Origin: Streptomyces sp. CG4
Lineage (GTDB): Bacteria > Actinomycetota > Actinomycetes > Streptomycetales > Streptomycetaceae
DNA length: 64,000 nucleotides
Direction: 5' to 3'
Assembly (NCBI RefSeq): GCF_041080655.1
Contig: NZ_CP163525.1
Span: 2,356,001 to 2,420,000 of the forward strand
In this document: positions 55,146-64,000 of the stretch, one piece after another
Layout of the letters: each line of letters begins with the position of its first letter
Position numbering within the stretch: position 1 is the first letter of the stretch
Translations under genes and position numbers: made by a program
Notes under the pieces: model-generated
Told to the model about the DNA's origin: nothing
Database searches by the model: none
Seen by the model: only the letters and a program-made list of their open reading frames with translations

Positions 55146-56492
55146 ATGCGGCGACTGGGCACGGGGATCGGCTGGCGGCCGGAGATCGCGGACGCCGTGG
55201 AGGGCATGCCGGGGATCGACTGGGTGGAGGTCGTGGCGGAGAACGTGTGCCCCGGCCACCTTCCGGAGTCGCTGCTACGGCTGCGCGAGCGCGGGGTGAC
55301 CGTGATCCCGCACGGCGTCTCCCTCGGCCTGGGCGGCGCCGACCGCCCCGATGCGGGCCGCCTGACGGCGCTCGCGGAGCGCGCGGAGGCCCTCGGCGCT
55401 CCCCTGGTCACCGAGCACATCGCGTTCGTTCGCGCCGGCGGCCCGCTCACCGCCTCCCCGCAGCTGGAGGCCGGGCATCTGCTGCCGGTGCCGCGCACCC
55501 GGGATGCCCTGGACGTGCTGTGCGAGAACGTACGCATCGCACAGGACGCCCTTCCGGTGCCGCTGGCCCTGGAGAACATCGCCGCGCTGTTCTCCTGGCC
55601 GGGTGAGGAGCTGACCGAGGGGCAGTTCCTGTCCGAGCTGGTCGAGCGCACCGGCGTACGGCTGCTGATCGACGTGGCCAACCTGCACACCAACCACGTC
55701 AACCGCGGCGAGGACCCGGCGGGGGCGCTGACCGAGCTGCCCGTGGAGGCGATCGCCTACGTCCATGTCGCGGGCGGCTTCGAGCGTGACGGCGTCTGGC
55801 ACGACAGCCACGCCCACCCCGTGCCGCGCCCGGTGCTCGACATCCTGACCGACCTCGCCTCGCGCACCGCACCGCCCGGCGTCCTGCTGGAACGGGACGA
55901 GAACTTCCCCGAACCGGCCGAGCTGGAACGGGAGTTGACGATGATCCGAGAGGCGGTACGGGCCGGTCGCGAGCGTGCCGACGGGGGGACGCGGGCCGGC
56001 ACCGGGACCGGTGGTGGCGCCGGGCCGGCGGGCGGGGGGGTCGCCGTACTCACGCGGGCGGCGGTCGGCGCGCGGGAGCGGGTCGGGGTCGCCCAGGCCG
56101 CGGTGCTGTCCGCGCTGGTGGCCGGGACGCCGGTGCCGGAGGGGTTCGACCGGGTGCGGATGGGGGTGCAGGCGCGGGCGCTCGCGGCGAAGCGGGCGGA
56201 CGTGGTGGCGAAGGTGGCACCGGAGCTGCCGGTGATCCTCGGCACGGGGTACCGGGCGGCGTTCCTGGCGTACGCACGGGAGCGGCCGATGAGCGGCGGC
56301 TACCGCCGGGACGCCCTGGACTTCGCCGGACACCTGCTACGGGCCGACCGCCCGGAGGACGCGGGCGCCCGGCACGACCTGCGCGAGTGGTGGCTGGACC
56401 GCGCGGGCCCGACCCCGAGGCAGCACGGCGGACGAGTGACCCGGGCAGCACGGAGGGTACTGGCACGAGGAAGCCGCACCGCAGCACCCTGA
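55146..56492 (+). CDS. DUF692 (MNIO) enzyme with apparent fused DUF2063-like partner domain
   Basis: A 448-residue protein. Residues 1-285 are the DUF692/MbnB-type multinuclear iron oxidase TIM barrel: [102 protein letters not shown] and [20 protein letters not shown]. After a Gly-rich linker (about 285-305) the segment [40 protein letters not shown] and [17 protein letters not shown] resembles the DUF2063/MbnC partner family. MNIOs modify Cys or other residues in ribosomal peptides. No precursor gene was recognised next to it. Confidence 0.85.
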   Translation: MRRLGTGIGWRPEIADAVEGMPGIDWVEVVAENVCPGHLPESLLRLRERGVTVIPHGVSLGLGGADRPDAGRLTALAERAEALGAPLVTEHIAFVRAGGPLTASPQLEAGHLLPVPRTRDALDVLCENVRIAQDALPVPLALENIAALFSWPGEELTEGQFLSELVERTGVRLLIDVANLHTNHVNRGEDPAGALTELPVEAIAYVHVAGGFERDGVWHDSHAHPVPRPVLDILTDLASRTAPPGVLLERDENFPEPAELERELTMIREAVRAGRERADGGTRAGTGTGGGAGPAGGGVAVLTRAAVGARERVGVAQAAVLSALVAGTPVPEGFDRVRMGVQARALAAKRADVVAKVAPELPVILGTGYRAAFLAYARERPMSGGYRRDALDFAGHLLRADRPEDAGARHDLREWWLDRAGPTPRQHGGRVTRAARRVLARGSRTAAP

Positions 56493-56565
56493 GGGGCGCG
56501 GGGCCGTATCCGACATGCGGCTACCGCCGCGTGGGCGCGACCAGCCACAACCTAGCCGCAGGCGC
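56490..56565 (+). repeat. Dispersed intergenic repeat after the DUF692 gene
   Basis: GAGGGGCGCGGGGCCGTATC, GCGGCTACCGCCGCGTGGGC and CGACCAGCCACAAC begin at the stop codon and match the repeats at 25734 and (inverted) 12510. Confidence 0.75.
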
Positions 56566-56690
56566 CAACGCACCGTATCCGAACGGCGTCCCAGCGTCAC
56601 CGACCGAAGCCCCGCAGGGAACCCTCGGTAATATGCCGCCCGCACCACACCCCCAGGCACACTCGCGTGCGGTGCGCTACAGGAGGCGCC

Positions 56691-57461
56691 ATGCGACCCC
56701 GACCCCCGATCAAGGGCCGAGGCATATTCAGCGGCACCGGCCTCGTCATCGCGGCCCTCGCGGCGACCGCGGCGGCGCTGCTCTATCCGCTCTGGTCCTA
56801 CGCCGGCCGGCAGCCGACATCCAGCGCTGCCGTGCTGAGCTCACCGACCGTGACGACTCCGTACGGGCCCCTGTCCGGGCAGGACCGGGACCTCATCACC
56901 GCGATGCGACTGGCGGATCTCTGGGAGCTGCCGGCCGGCGAGCTGGCGGAGCGGAAGGGAACCACGGCGGCCGTACGGGCGGCGGGCCAGCACCTGGTCT
57001 ACGGGTGCACCTCGCTGGACGACCATGTCCGCACCGTCGCCACCCAGCTCGGGGTCCCGCTGCCGAACGAGCCGAACGCACAGCAGAACCAGTGGCTCGA
57101 CGCCCTGGGCGCGGCGCAGGGCGAGGAATTCGACCGCCGGTTCGCCGGCATTCTGCGGCTCGCGCACGGCCGGGTGTACACGCTGGCCGCACAGGTCCGG
57201 GCCGGTACCCAGAACTCCCTGGTCCGCGATCTCACCGACGCCGCCAACGCCACCGCCCTGGACCACATCAAGGCCGTGGAGGCGACGGGCTACGTCGACT
57301 TCGCCGCGCTCGCCAAGGACCTGGCCGCCTCTCCGACCCCGGTACCGACCCCGCCGGCCGTCGACCCGAGCGCCGCCGTGCCCGTCACGCCGGCGCCGGG
57401 CGAGTCGTCCTCCATGCCGCCCGCCACCACCAGCCCGCCGCCGGGGACGAGCAGCCCCTGA
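56691..57461 (+). CDS. DUF4142 family exported protein
   Basis: A 256-residue protein with an N-terminal hydrophobic anchor (TGLVIAALAATAAALLYPLW) and a DUF4142 four-helix domain (DRDLITAMRLADLWELPAGE, DDHVRTVATQLGVPLPNEPN, EEFDRRFAGILRLAHGRVYT). The C-terminal 50 residues are Pro/Ser/Thr-rich (wall or surface linker type). The ATG at 56691 follows AGGAGG. Function unknown. Confidence 0.87.
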   Translation: MRPRPPIKGRGIFSGTGLVIAALAATAAALLYPLWSYAGRQPTSSAAVLSSPTVTTPYGPLSGQDRDLITAMRLADLWELPAGELAERKGTTAAVRAAGQHLVYGCTSLDDHVRTVATQLGVPLPNEPNAQQNQWLDALGAAQGEEFDRRFAGILRLAHGRVYTLAAQVRAGTQNSLVRDLTDAANATALDHIKAVEATGYVDFAALAKDLAASPTPVPTPPAVDPSAAVPVTPAPGESSSMPPATTSPPPGTSSP

Positions 57462-57579
57462 CGCCCCCTGCCCCGGACCTGACCTGGACGGGAAACGGAA
57501 CGTCACAGACCGCTAACACTGTGTCCGGATGGTGAACAGGGCATGGCGTTCACCCAGGCCTCTGGCATAGAAAATTGTC

Positions 57580-58359
57580 ATGTTCTGGGTCCTCCTGCTG
57601 CTCCTGGCCTGGGCTTTCGCCGGTACGGCGTGCACCCGGCTCTGCCTGACGGCCGTCCGCGCGGCCGCCTTGGACACGACCGCCGCGACGACGGATCGGG
57701 ACCACGACCTGACGCTGTACGAGGCGGCGTTCCTCTCCGGCGGACCCTCCAGGGTCGCCGATGTGACCCTTGTCTCCATGGCCCGCCAGCGACGCCTGCT
57801 GCTCGCGCACACCGGCTGGGCCACGGTGGTGGACCCGCGGGGGCACGACGAGATCGAGCAGTCCGTCATCGGGGCCATAGGCCCGGAAGGCCAGTCGCGG
57901 ATCGCGCCGGTACGGGCGCGGGCGGCCGGCGCCGAGCCGGTGCGGCGGCTCGCCGACGGGCTGGTGGACGCCGGTCTCGCCGTCTCCGAAGACGCCGGCA
58001 CGACCGTGGGGGCCGCCGTCCGCCACGTGCGCGCCGCCGCACTGGCCGTGGCGGTGCTCGGCGTGACCGCGCTGCTGCTGCCCATCCAGACCGGCACGCC
58101 GCGGCTGCTGGTCGCCCTGTGGTTCGCCCTGCCCCTCACACTTTCCCTGAGCTGTCTGGCCATCGCCCGGTTCGAGGTGCACCCGTACTCGCGCTGGGCC
58201 TCCCCCGCCGGGCAGCGGCTGCTGGGCGCGCTCGTGCGCAGGCCGGCCGGCGACGAGCGGTCGTTCCTCACCTCGGTCGCCGTCCGCGGGATCCGGGCGA
58301 TCGGCGAGCCGCGACTGCGCGCCGCCTTCACCCACCGCGACCAGCCCTGGCGGGAGTGA
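57580..58359 (+). CDS. TIGR04222-domain membrane protein
   Basis: A 259-residue protein. An N-terminal hydrophobic segment (VLLLLLAWAFAGTACTRLCL) is followed by the TIGR04222 region DLTLYEAAFLSGGPSRVADV and a central hydrophobic pair (LAVAVLGVTALLLPIQ, LLVALWFALPLTLSLSCLAI). Proteins of this family are often encoded near DUF692 enzymes and often end in a Gly/Cys-rich tail. Here the C-terminus (FTHRDQPWRE) has no such tail and runs into a short tandem repeat over the stop codon. Confidence 0.82.
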   Translation: MFWVLLLLLAWAFAGTACTRLCLTAVRAAALDTTAATTDRDHDLTLYEAAFLSGGPSRVADVTLVSMARQRRLLLAHTGWATVVDPRGHDEIEQSVIGAIGPEGQSRIAPVRARAAGAEPVRRLADGLVDAGLAVSEDAGTTVGAAVRHVRAAALAVAVLGVTALLLPIQTGTPRLLVALWFALPLTLSLSCLAIARFEVHPYSRWASPAGQRLLGALVRRPAGDERSFLTSVAVRGIRAIGEPRLRAAFTHRDQPWRE

Positions 58360-58404
58360 CACGACGCCCCGGCGGGAGTGACACGACCGGCCCCGGCGGG
58401 AGTG
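58349..58404. repeat. Short tandem repeat across the TIGR04222 stop codon
   Basis: The unit GGCGGGAGTGACACGAC occurs at 58349-58365 and 58371-58387, and its first ten bases again at 58395-58404. The stop codon of the gene is inside the first unit. Confidence 0.85.
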
Positions 58405-58552
58405 CGGGGCGGCTTCGGGGGCGCATAGGGGGCATTGACGCCGACACCGGCCGGGCGGTGCTTGCCTTCACCGACGGGCGAACGAAATATCCCTTTTGTT
58501 GATCGTCGGGCGTGGCAGCCGTGCCATGGCCGCCGCACCGAAGGGACACGCG

Positions 58553-60211
58553 ATGAGAGCTGCCGCCCTGTACTCGGCCGCCGGGACCCTGCTCCTGACC
58601 ACCCTGGCCGCGGCCCCGGCGGGCGGCGCGCCCGCCGCCGCAGCCGCGCCCGGTGGCCCCGGAGTGGCCGAGCTGCGCGGCACCGAGGTAGCCGCGGCCC
58701 GCGCCCTGGCGACCGGCATCGACTTCGGCGCGTGTGACCCCGCCGACGTACCGAAGGCGGCGCGCGGCGTACGGTGCGGCACGGTGTCCGTCCCGCTCGA
58801 CTACGCCCACCCGGACGGCCGGCAGATCAGGCTGACCGTCAGCCGGACCCCGGCGACCCAGAAGGACCCGCGCAACAGCAAGCGGAAGGTCCCCCGGCAG
58901 GGCGCCCTCGTCTACAACCCGGGCGGCCCCGGTGCGTCGAGCATGCTGTTCCCGCTGGTCGGCGCGATCCCGGAGTGGCAGCGGATGGCTGCCGCGTACG
59001 ACCTGATCGGCTACTCCCCGCGCGGCGTGGGCCGTTCGGCGCCGCTGTCCTGCGAGGCCCCGAAGCGCTTCGCCACGGCGCCCACCGCGTCGCCGAGCCG
59101 CCCCTCGGAGTCGTTCAAGCGGCAGCGCATCGCGCAGGCCAAGGCGTACGCGCGCGGCTGCGCCCGGCACGCCGGGGACAGCCTGCGCTTCTACAACTCC
59201 CTGAACAACGCCCGGGACCTGGACGTCCTGCGGGCCGCACTGGGCGAGGACCGGCTGACGTTCTTCGGGGCGTCGTACGGCACCTACTTCGGCGCGCTGT
59301 ACGCGACGATGTTCCCCACGCACGTACGGCGCATGGTGCTGGACTCGGCGGTGAACCCGGACCCGCAGAAGGTCTGGTACCGCAACAATCTCGACCAGTC
59401 GGCCGCGTTCGAGGAGCGCTGGGCGGACTTCCGGGACTGGATCGCCCGGCACGACGACGTCTACCGGCTCGGCAACACGGCCGCGAAGGTGCAGCGCAGC
59501 TACGACACCGCGCGCGAGCGGCTGGCCGCCAGGGCGGCCGGCGGGAAGGTCGGCCCCGGCCAGCTGCAGAACGCGCTGCTGAAGGCCGGGTACACCGACA
59601 CCTACTGGCCGAGCCGGGCCCAGGCCCTCTCGGCGTATCTGCACGGCGACCCGAAGCCGCTGGTGCGCATGGCCGCGCCGAGCCCGAAGGAGGCCGCGGA
59701 CGCGGAGAACACCAACGCGGTCTACACGGCCGTGGAGTGCAACGACGCGCCCTGGCCGACGGACTGGCGGACGTGGGACCGGGACAACACCCGGCTCGCC
59801 CGGGTGGCGCCGTTCGAGACCTGGGACAACGCGTGGATGAACCTGCCGTGCGCCTACTGGCCGGCGCCCCGCCAGCAGCCGCTGGACGTGCGGACCGGGC
59901 CGGGTGAGCTGCCGCCGGTGCTGATCCTGGCGGCCGAGCGGGACGCGGCGGCGCCGTACGCGGGGTCGCTGGAGATGAACCGGCGGCTGGCCGGTTCGGT
60001 GCTGGTGACCGAGCGGGACGCGGGTACGCACGGCATCGGGGCCGGTCCCAACAAGTGCGTCAACGGCTATCTCGACAGCTACCTGCTGGAGGGCAGTGTC
60101 CCCGTGCGGAGCGCGTCGTGTGCGCCGCACGAGGAACCGGCTGCCTCCGGCGGTCCTGCCGGGAAGAAGCCTCAGGGCGACTCCCGACGAGGCAGGACCG
60201 GCCGGCGCTAG
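58553..60211 (+). CDS. Secreted S33-family exopeptidase (tripeptidyl-aminopeptidase-like)
   Basis: A 552-residue exported alpha/beta hydrolase. The signal peptide (LYSAAGTLLLTTLAAAPAGG) ends near AAA-A. The catalytic region shows VYNPGGPGASSMLFPLVGAI (oxyanion), DLIGYSPRGVGRSAPLSC, the nucleophile FFGASYGTYFGALYATMFP and a late GTHGIG histidine. The C-terminal domain pattern CAYWP matches SlpD/SlpE and Tap aminopeptidases of Streptomyces, which cut tripeptides from secreted proteins. The ATG at 58553 follows GAAGGGA. Confidence 0.92.
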   Translation: MRAAALYSAAGTLLLTTLAAAPAGGAPAAAAAPGGPGVAELRGTEVAAARALATGIDFGACDPADVPKAARGVRCGTVSVPLDYAHPDGRQIRLTVSRTPATQKDPRNSKRKVPRQGALVYNPGGPGASSMLFPLVGAIPEWQRMAAAYDLIGYSPRGVGRSAPLSCEAPKRFATAPTASPSRPSESFKRQRIAQAKAYARGCARHAGDSLRFYNSLNNARDLDVLRAALGEDRLTFFGASYGTYFGALYATMFPTHVRRMVLDSAVNPDPQKVWYRNNLDQSAAFEERWADFRDWIARHDDVYRLGNTAAKVQRSYDTARERLAARAAGGKVGPGQLQNALLKAGYTDTYWPSRAQALSAYLHGDPKPLVRMAAPSPKEAADAENTNAVYTAVECNDAPWPTDWRTWDRDNTRLARVAPFETWDNAWMNLPCAYWPAPRQQPLDVRTGPGELPPVLILAAERDAAAPYAGSLEMNRRLAGSVLVTERDAGTHGIGAGPNKCVNGYLDSYLLEGSVPVRSASCAPHEEPAASGGPAGKKPQGDSRRGRTGRR

Positions 60212-60221
60212 GCGCACTGCT

Positions 60222-60260
60222 CGCCCTGCCGGCGCCGCCCCTCAGGGCGCCGGCAGGGCG
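60222..60260. terminator. Bidirectional terminator between convergent genes
   Basis: CGCCCTGCCGGCGCC (60222-60236) and its exact complement (60246-60260) form a 15-bp stem with a 9-nt loop between the S33 peptidase stop and the hemQ stop. Confidence 0.9.
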
Positions 60261-60263
60261 CTG

Positions 60264-60995
60264 TCAGGCCAGGCCCGCCACCAGCTCCGTGATGTTCTTG
60301 CGGCGGCCCGTGTAGAACGGGATCTCCTCGCGGACGTGCCTGCGGGCCTCGGAGGCGCGGAGGTGGCGCATGAGGTCGACGATGCGGTACAGCTCGTCGG
60401 CCTCGAAGGCCAGGATCCACTCGTAGTCGCCGAGGGAGAACGAGGCGACCGTGTTGGCGCGCACGTCCGGGTAGCCGCGGGCCATCTTGCCGTGGTCGGC
60501 GAGCATGCGGCGGCGGTCCTCGTCGGGCAGCAGGTACCAGTCGTAGGAGCGCACGAAGGGGTAGACGCTCACGTAGTTGCGGGGCGTCTCGTCGGCGAGG
60601 AACGCCGGGATGTGCGAGCGGTTGAACTCGGCCGGGCGGTGCAGCGCCATGTTGGACCAGACCGGCTCGAGGGCGCGGCCCAGCTTCGTGCGCCGGAAGA
60701 GGTTGTACGCCTCCTGGAGCTGGTCGCTGGTCTCGGCGTGCCACCAGATCATGAGGTCGGCGTCGGCGCGCAGGCCGGAGACGTCGTAAGTGCCGCGAAT
60801 CGTCACGTCCTTGGCGGCGAGCTGGTCGAACAGCTCCTGGACCTCGTCGGCGTAACCGGCACGGTCCTCCGGCAGCACGTCCTTCAGCTTGAAGACCGAC
60901 CACAGGGTGTAGCGGATGACCTCGTTGAGGTCCTTGGCCAGCTTGCCCTTGTTCGGGATCTTGCCGGACTGGGTGATGGGGGCGTCGTCGCTCAT
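60264..60995 (-). CDS. hemQ: Coproheme decarboxylase HemQ (ChdC)
   Basis: A 243-residue chlorite-dismutase-family enzyme catalysing the last step of the coproporphyrin-dependent haem pathway. Typical text is [54 protein letters not shown] with the catalytic Tyr, [20 protein letters not shown] (proximal His) and [19 protein letters not shown]. The ATG at 60995 lies 5 bp after the hemY stop, so the two form an operon. Confidence 0.96.
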   Translation of the reverse strand: MSDDAPITQSGKIPNKGKLAKDLNEVIRYTLWSVFKLKDVLPEDRAGYADEVQELFDQLAAKDVTIRGTYDVSGLRADADLMIWWHAETSDQLQEAYNLFRRTKLGRALEPVWSNMALHRPAEFNRSHIPAFLADETPRNYVSVYPFVRSYDWYLLPDEDRRRMLADHGKMARGYPDVRANTVASFSLGDYEWILAFEADELYRIVDLMRHLRASEARRHVREEIPFYTGRRKNITELVAGLA

Positions 60996-61000
60996 GGTCC

Positions 61001-62455
61001 CTATTCTCCTGCTCCGCCGTGGAGGCTCTGCACCGGGTTGGCCGCCGGCTCCCGGATTGCGCTGAGATCGCCGGCCAGCTGGTCCACCGCCGCGTACGCG
61101 CTCGCGATGCACGCCGGGATGCCGACGCCGTCGTACTGCGCGCCGCACACCGCGAGCCCCGGCAGCTTGGCGACCTGCTCGCGGATGCGGGCCACGCGCG
61201 CGTGGTGCCCGACCGGGTACTGGGGCAGGCCGTCGGTCCAGCGGGTGACCCGGGTCTCAAGGGGGGCGGCGTCCAGGCCGGTGGCCTCGCGCAGATCGTG
61301 CCGGGAGACCTCGACCAGGGCGGCGTCGTCCCGCTGGAGGATCTCCGTCTCGCCGTGCCGGCCCACGGAGGTGCGCAGCACGACCACGTCCGGGTCCTCG
61401 TCGGCGATCCAGCCCCACTTGTGGGAGGCGAACGTGGACGCCTTGATGGTGCGGCCGTCGACCGGCGGCACCAGGAAGCCGCTGCCTTCGGGGAGGTGCA
61501 GACCGGAGCGGCGGTAGGCGAGGGTGACCAGCGCCATCGACGCGTACTCGACGGCGGCCAGCTCGGCGGCGGCCTCCGGGGACTCGGCGCGCAGCAGCCG
61601 CGCGGCGGCCGGGGCGGGTACGGCGACGATCACGGCGTCCGCGTGCAGCACACGCTCCCCGGCGGTGATCCGCCAGCCGCCGGAGGCCTCGGTGCGCAGG
61701 TCGGTGACCGGGGTGCCGGTGCGGATCTCGCCGCCGCGCGCCCGGACGGCATCGGCGACCGCGAGCGGCAGGGTGCCCACGCCGCCCTCGATGCCCATGA
61801 AGACCGGGCCGGTCTGCTGCTGCGCCGCGGCCCTGGCCTGGATCTCGCGGACTCCCTCGGTGAGGGACGCGTGCGTGCGGGCGGCCTGGAAGAGCTGCGG
61901 GACGGCCGAGCGCATCGAGATGCGGTACGCGTCGCCCGCGTACACCCCGCCGAGCAGGGGCTCGACCAGGCGGTCGACGACCTCGCGGCCGAGCCGGGCG
62001 GCCACGAACTCCCCCACGGCCACGTCGTCGCCGACCTCCGTGCGGGGCAGGCCGGCGTCGCGCTCGATGCGGGCGAGGCCCTCCTCGGACAGCACGCCGG
62101 AGAGCGCGGCGGCGGTGCCGGGCACGCCCATCACATGCCCCTTGGGCATGGGGCGCAGGGCGCCGCGGGTCCAGATCGAGGCCGACGCGGTGGCCGGCGG
62201 CTGCAGCCGCTCGGCGAGCCCCACCTCGCGGGCGAGGGCCACGGCCTCGGGGCGGCGGGCGAGCATCGACTCGGCGCCCAGGTCGACCCGGACGCCCGCG
62301 ATCTCACCGGGCAGCAGCTTGCCGCCGACCCGCCCGGCGGCCTCCAGCACGGTCACCCGCGCGCCGCGCCCGAGCAGCCGGTGGGCGGCGGCCAACCCGG
62401 CGACACCGGCTCCGATGACGACGACATGCCCGGTACGGGTACCCGTTGCGCTCAT
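61001..62455 (-). CDS. hemY: Coproporphyrinogen III / protoporphyrinogen oxidase (HemY, CgoX)
   Basis: A 484-residue FAD-dependent oxidase. The Rossmann dinucleotide motif is [20 protein letters not shown], followed by [34 protein letters not shown] and the C-terminal second FAD contact [20 protein letters not shown] are family features. Given HemQ, the physiological reaction is probably coproporphyrinogen III to coproporphyrin III. Normal length. Confidence 0.95.
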   Translation of the reverse strand: MSATGTRTGHVVVIGAGVAGLAAAHRLLGRGARVTVLEAAGRVGGKLLPGEIAGVRVDLGAESMLARRPEAVALAREVGLAERLQPPATASASIWTRGALRPMPKGHVMGVPGTAAALSGVLSEEGLARIERDAGLPRTEVGDDVAVGEFVAARLGREVVDRLVEPLLGGVYAGDAYRISMRSAVPQLFQAARTHASLTEGVREIQARAAAQQQTGPVFMGIEGGVGTLPLAVADAVRARGGEIRTGTPVTDLRTEASGGWRITAGERVLHADAVIVAVPAPAAARLLRAESPEAAAELAAVEYASMALVTLAYRRSGLHLPEGSGFLVPPVDGRTIKASTFASHKWGWIADEDPDVVVLRTSVGRHGETEILQRDDAALVEVSRHDLREATGLDAAPLETRVTRWTDGLPQYPVGHHARVARIREQVAKLPGLAVCGAQYDGVGIPACIASAYAAVDQLAGDLSAIREPAANPVQSLHGGAGE

Positions 62456-62612
62456 GCCCCCACTCTCTCAGACCCCACTGACAGTCCCGCCGCGGCCCGG
62501 TGATCGCAACGAGTCCGGACCGTGACCGCTTCGGGACCGTTGACGCCAAACGTCCCCGCTCGCCCCGGCGTCGTAGGACCGTCACAGATCACCGTCCCCG
62601 GGGGTACCGCCC

Positions 62613-63581
62613 ATGCGCACACCACGTTCCCTGCGACGACACCCGTTTCGGCCGCTGGCCGGTCTCCTGCTCGCCGCCTCCCTCGCCCTCGCCGGATGCA
62701 GTGGCGCGGACGGCTCGGGCGGCGCCTCGCCGAAGTCCGCCGCGGACTCCGCGGCACGGCAGCGGGGCGCGGGCGGCGGCAGCCCGGACGCCGCCACGTC
62801 CCCCCGTCGGTCACCCCGGCTCTCCGCGGGCACGATCATCCGCACCGCGTCCCTGACCATCGAGGTCAAGGACGTCACCAAAGCGCTGGACCAGGCTCGC
62901 GCCGCCACCGAGAGGGCGGGCGGATACGTCGGCAACGAGGACACGAGCCGGGACGCCGACGGCCACCAGCGCACCCGCGTCGTCCTGCGGGTGCCCGGCG
63001 CGCAGTACGACCCGGTCCTCGCCGGCCTCCAGGGAACTGGCAGGCTGATCGACCGCACGGCCAAGGCCGAGGACGTCACCGACCAGGTCGTGGACGTGGA
63101 CAGCCGCGTCAAGTCGCAGCGGGCGAGCGTCGACCGGATCCGCGCGCTGATGGACCGGGCGACCCGGCTGAGCGATGTCGTCTCGCTGGAGGGCGAGTTG
63201 AGCAGCCGCCAGGCCGACCTGGAGTCGCTGCTGGCGCAGCAGGCCGCCCTGAAGGACCGCACCAGCCTCGCCACGATCACGCTGTCGCTGTCCGAGACGC
63301 CGGTGCGGAAGGCGGCCCGTGACGACTCCCCCGGCATCGGGGACGCGCTGGCGGGCGGCTGGCACGTGTTCGTCACCGTGCTGCGCTGGTGCGTCCTCGC
63401 GCTGGGCGCCGCCCTGCCGTTCGTGGCGTTCGCGGCTCTGCTGACACTCCTGTGGCTGCGGGTCGTACGGCCCCGGCTGCCGCAGCGCCGGGAGCCCGCG
63501 CCGGCGATGACCGCGCTGGGTCCGCTGCCGTCCGCGCGCCCGGTACGGGACCCGGACGCGCCCGGGACCGGCCGGGACTGA
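62613..63581 (+). CDS. DUF4349 membrane-anchored lipoprotein
   Basis: A 322-residue envelope protein. The lipobox is ALAGCS near residue 28, then a Gly/Ser linker and the DUF4349 domain (RTASLTIEVKDVTKALDQAR, ATERAGGYVGNEDTS, VDSRVKSQRASVDRIRALMD) with a coiled-coil middle. A C-terminal transmembrane helix (VLALGAALPFVAFAALLTLL) is followed by a basic tail. Function unknown; widespread in Gram-positive bacteria. Confidence 0.9.
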   Translation: MRTPRSLRRHPFRPLAGLLLAASLALAGCSGADGSGGASPKSAADSAARQRGAGGGSPDAATSPRRSPRLSAGTIIRTASLTIEVKDVTKALDQARAATERAGGYVGNEDTSRDADGHQRTRVVLRVPGAQYDPVLAGLQGTGRLIDRTAKAEDVTDQVVDVDSRVKSQRASVDRIRALMDRATRLSDVVSLEGELSSRQADLESLLAQQAALKDRTSLATITLSLSETPVRKAARDDSPGIGDALAGGWHVFVTVLRWCVLALGAALPFVAFAALLTLLWLRVVRPRLPQRREPAPAMTALGPLPSARPVRDPDAPGTGRD

Positions 63582-63608
63582 AATGCCGTGGCCCCGTAGC
63601 GTGTTCCC

Positions 63609-64000
63609 ATGACCATGACCATGAGCGGTGGGCGGGGCGGGACGGAACGGCTGGTCGTGATCGGCGGCGACGCCGCGGGCATGTCCGCGGCGTCGCAGGC
63701 GCGCCGGCTGAAGGGGCCCGGCGAACTGGAGATCGTGGCCTTCGAACGCGGCCACTTCACCTCCTTCTCGGCCTGCGGCATCCCCTACTGGGTGGGCGGC
63801 GACGTCCCCGAACGGGACGACCTGATCGCCCGCACCCCCGAAGAGCACCGCGCGCGTGGCATCGATCTGCGGCTGCGCACCGAGGTCACGGAGATCGACG
63901 TGCGCGGACAGCGGGTACGCGCGCGTGACGTCGATTCCGGCGCCGAGTCCTGGACGTCGTACGACAAACTCGTGATCGCGACCGGGGCTCGCCCGGTCCG
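63609..64000 (+). CDS. CoA-disulfide-reductase-like FAD oxidoreductase (3' end beyond window)
   Basis: The first 130 codons of a pyridine nucleotide-disulfide oxidoreductase. The FAD motif is LVVIGGDAAGMSAASQARRL, followed by ERGHFTSFSACGIPYWVGGD with the single redox Cys of the CoA-disulfide reductase/NADH oxidase group, and YDKLVIATGARPV. The ATG at 63609 gives MTMTMSGGRGG. The gene runs off the right edge. Confidence 0.88.
   Translation, partial: MTMTMSGGRGGTERLVVIGGDAAGMSAASQARRLKGPGELEIVAFERGHFTSFSACGIPYWVGGDVPERDDLIARTPEEHRARGIDLRLRTEVTEIDVRGQRVRARDVDSGAESWTSYDKLVIATGARPV

Overview
The window is high-GC actinobacterial DNA with GTG and TTG starts, tightly packed overlapping operons and typical Streptomyces families: geosmin synthase, a CprB-type gamma-butyrolactone receptor, a conservon, HemQ/HemY, DUF6230/DUF6114 and a DasR-like site. 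The order geoA, cprB, conservon, msrB, murC, pyrimidine reductase matches my recollection of the S. coelicolor cyc2/cprB/murC neighbourhood, so most of it looks like Streptomyces core chromosome with local insertions and deletions. No tRNA, rRNA, CRISPR array, transposase or integrase was recognised.

Left part (1-27 kb). Geosmin synthase (cut by the left edge), a translationally coupled hydrolase-P450 pair, a DUF89/ARMT1-like protein and cprB come first. Then follow a secreted protein, a non-coding stretch with a 16-bp tandem repeat, the DUF6230-DUF6114 pair, an mgtA remnant with an ArsR gene, TerB, a two-module Lrp/AsnC regulator and an MFS exporter. An osmoprotectant ABC system is split: the binding protein at 14.2-15.2 kb is separated from the two permeases and ATPase (19.4-21.9 kb) by a cvnABCD conservon on the other strand. 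Next is a flavin electron-transfer operon (ferric-reductase-like protein, FMN-binding protein, ApbE), divergent from a wrecked two-component system that carries a 7-bp duplication, a fusion deletion and an internal inversion. A GAF/PP2C phosphatase closes this part.

Accessory region (27.5-42.3 kb). Three same-orientation copies of the last 211 bp of msrB, all starting at the same GWPSFYD codons, delimit two cargo modules. The large module holds an SF1 helicase, a truncated restriction-endonuclease-like gene, a deleted caspase gene, a small membrane protein, a frameshifted NB-ARC/TPR gene, a small helical protein and an intact NB-ARC/WD40 protein. The membrane protein, the helical protein and the NB-ARC/WD40 protein carry related short motifs (VQAG/VFQG type) that resemble RHIM-like bacterial amyloid signalling sequences. 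This reads as a STAND-receptor/effector immunity cluster in partial decay. The small module holds one SWIM zinc-finger protein. Only the rightmost msrB copy is complete, in an operon after murC.

Right part (42.5-64 kb). Conserved chromosomal genes follow: murC, a pyrimidine reductase with a repetitive insertion, zapE, carbonic anhydrase with a SulP transporter, an SPFH protein, a PEBP lipoprotein, small secreted proteins, a polysaccharide deacetylase, a PTH2-like hydrolase with a TetR regulator, a DinB-like protein, a DUF692 (MNIO) enzyme that seems fused to its partner domain, DUF4142, a TIGR04222 membrane protein, an S33 exopeptidase, hemQ-hemY, a DUF4349 lipoprotein and the start of a CoA-disulfide-reductase-like flavoprotein.
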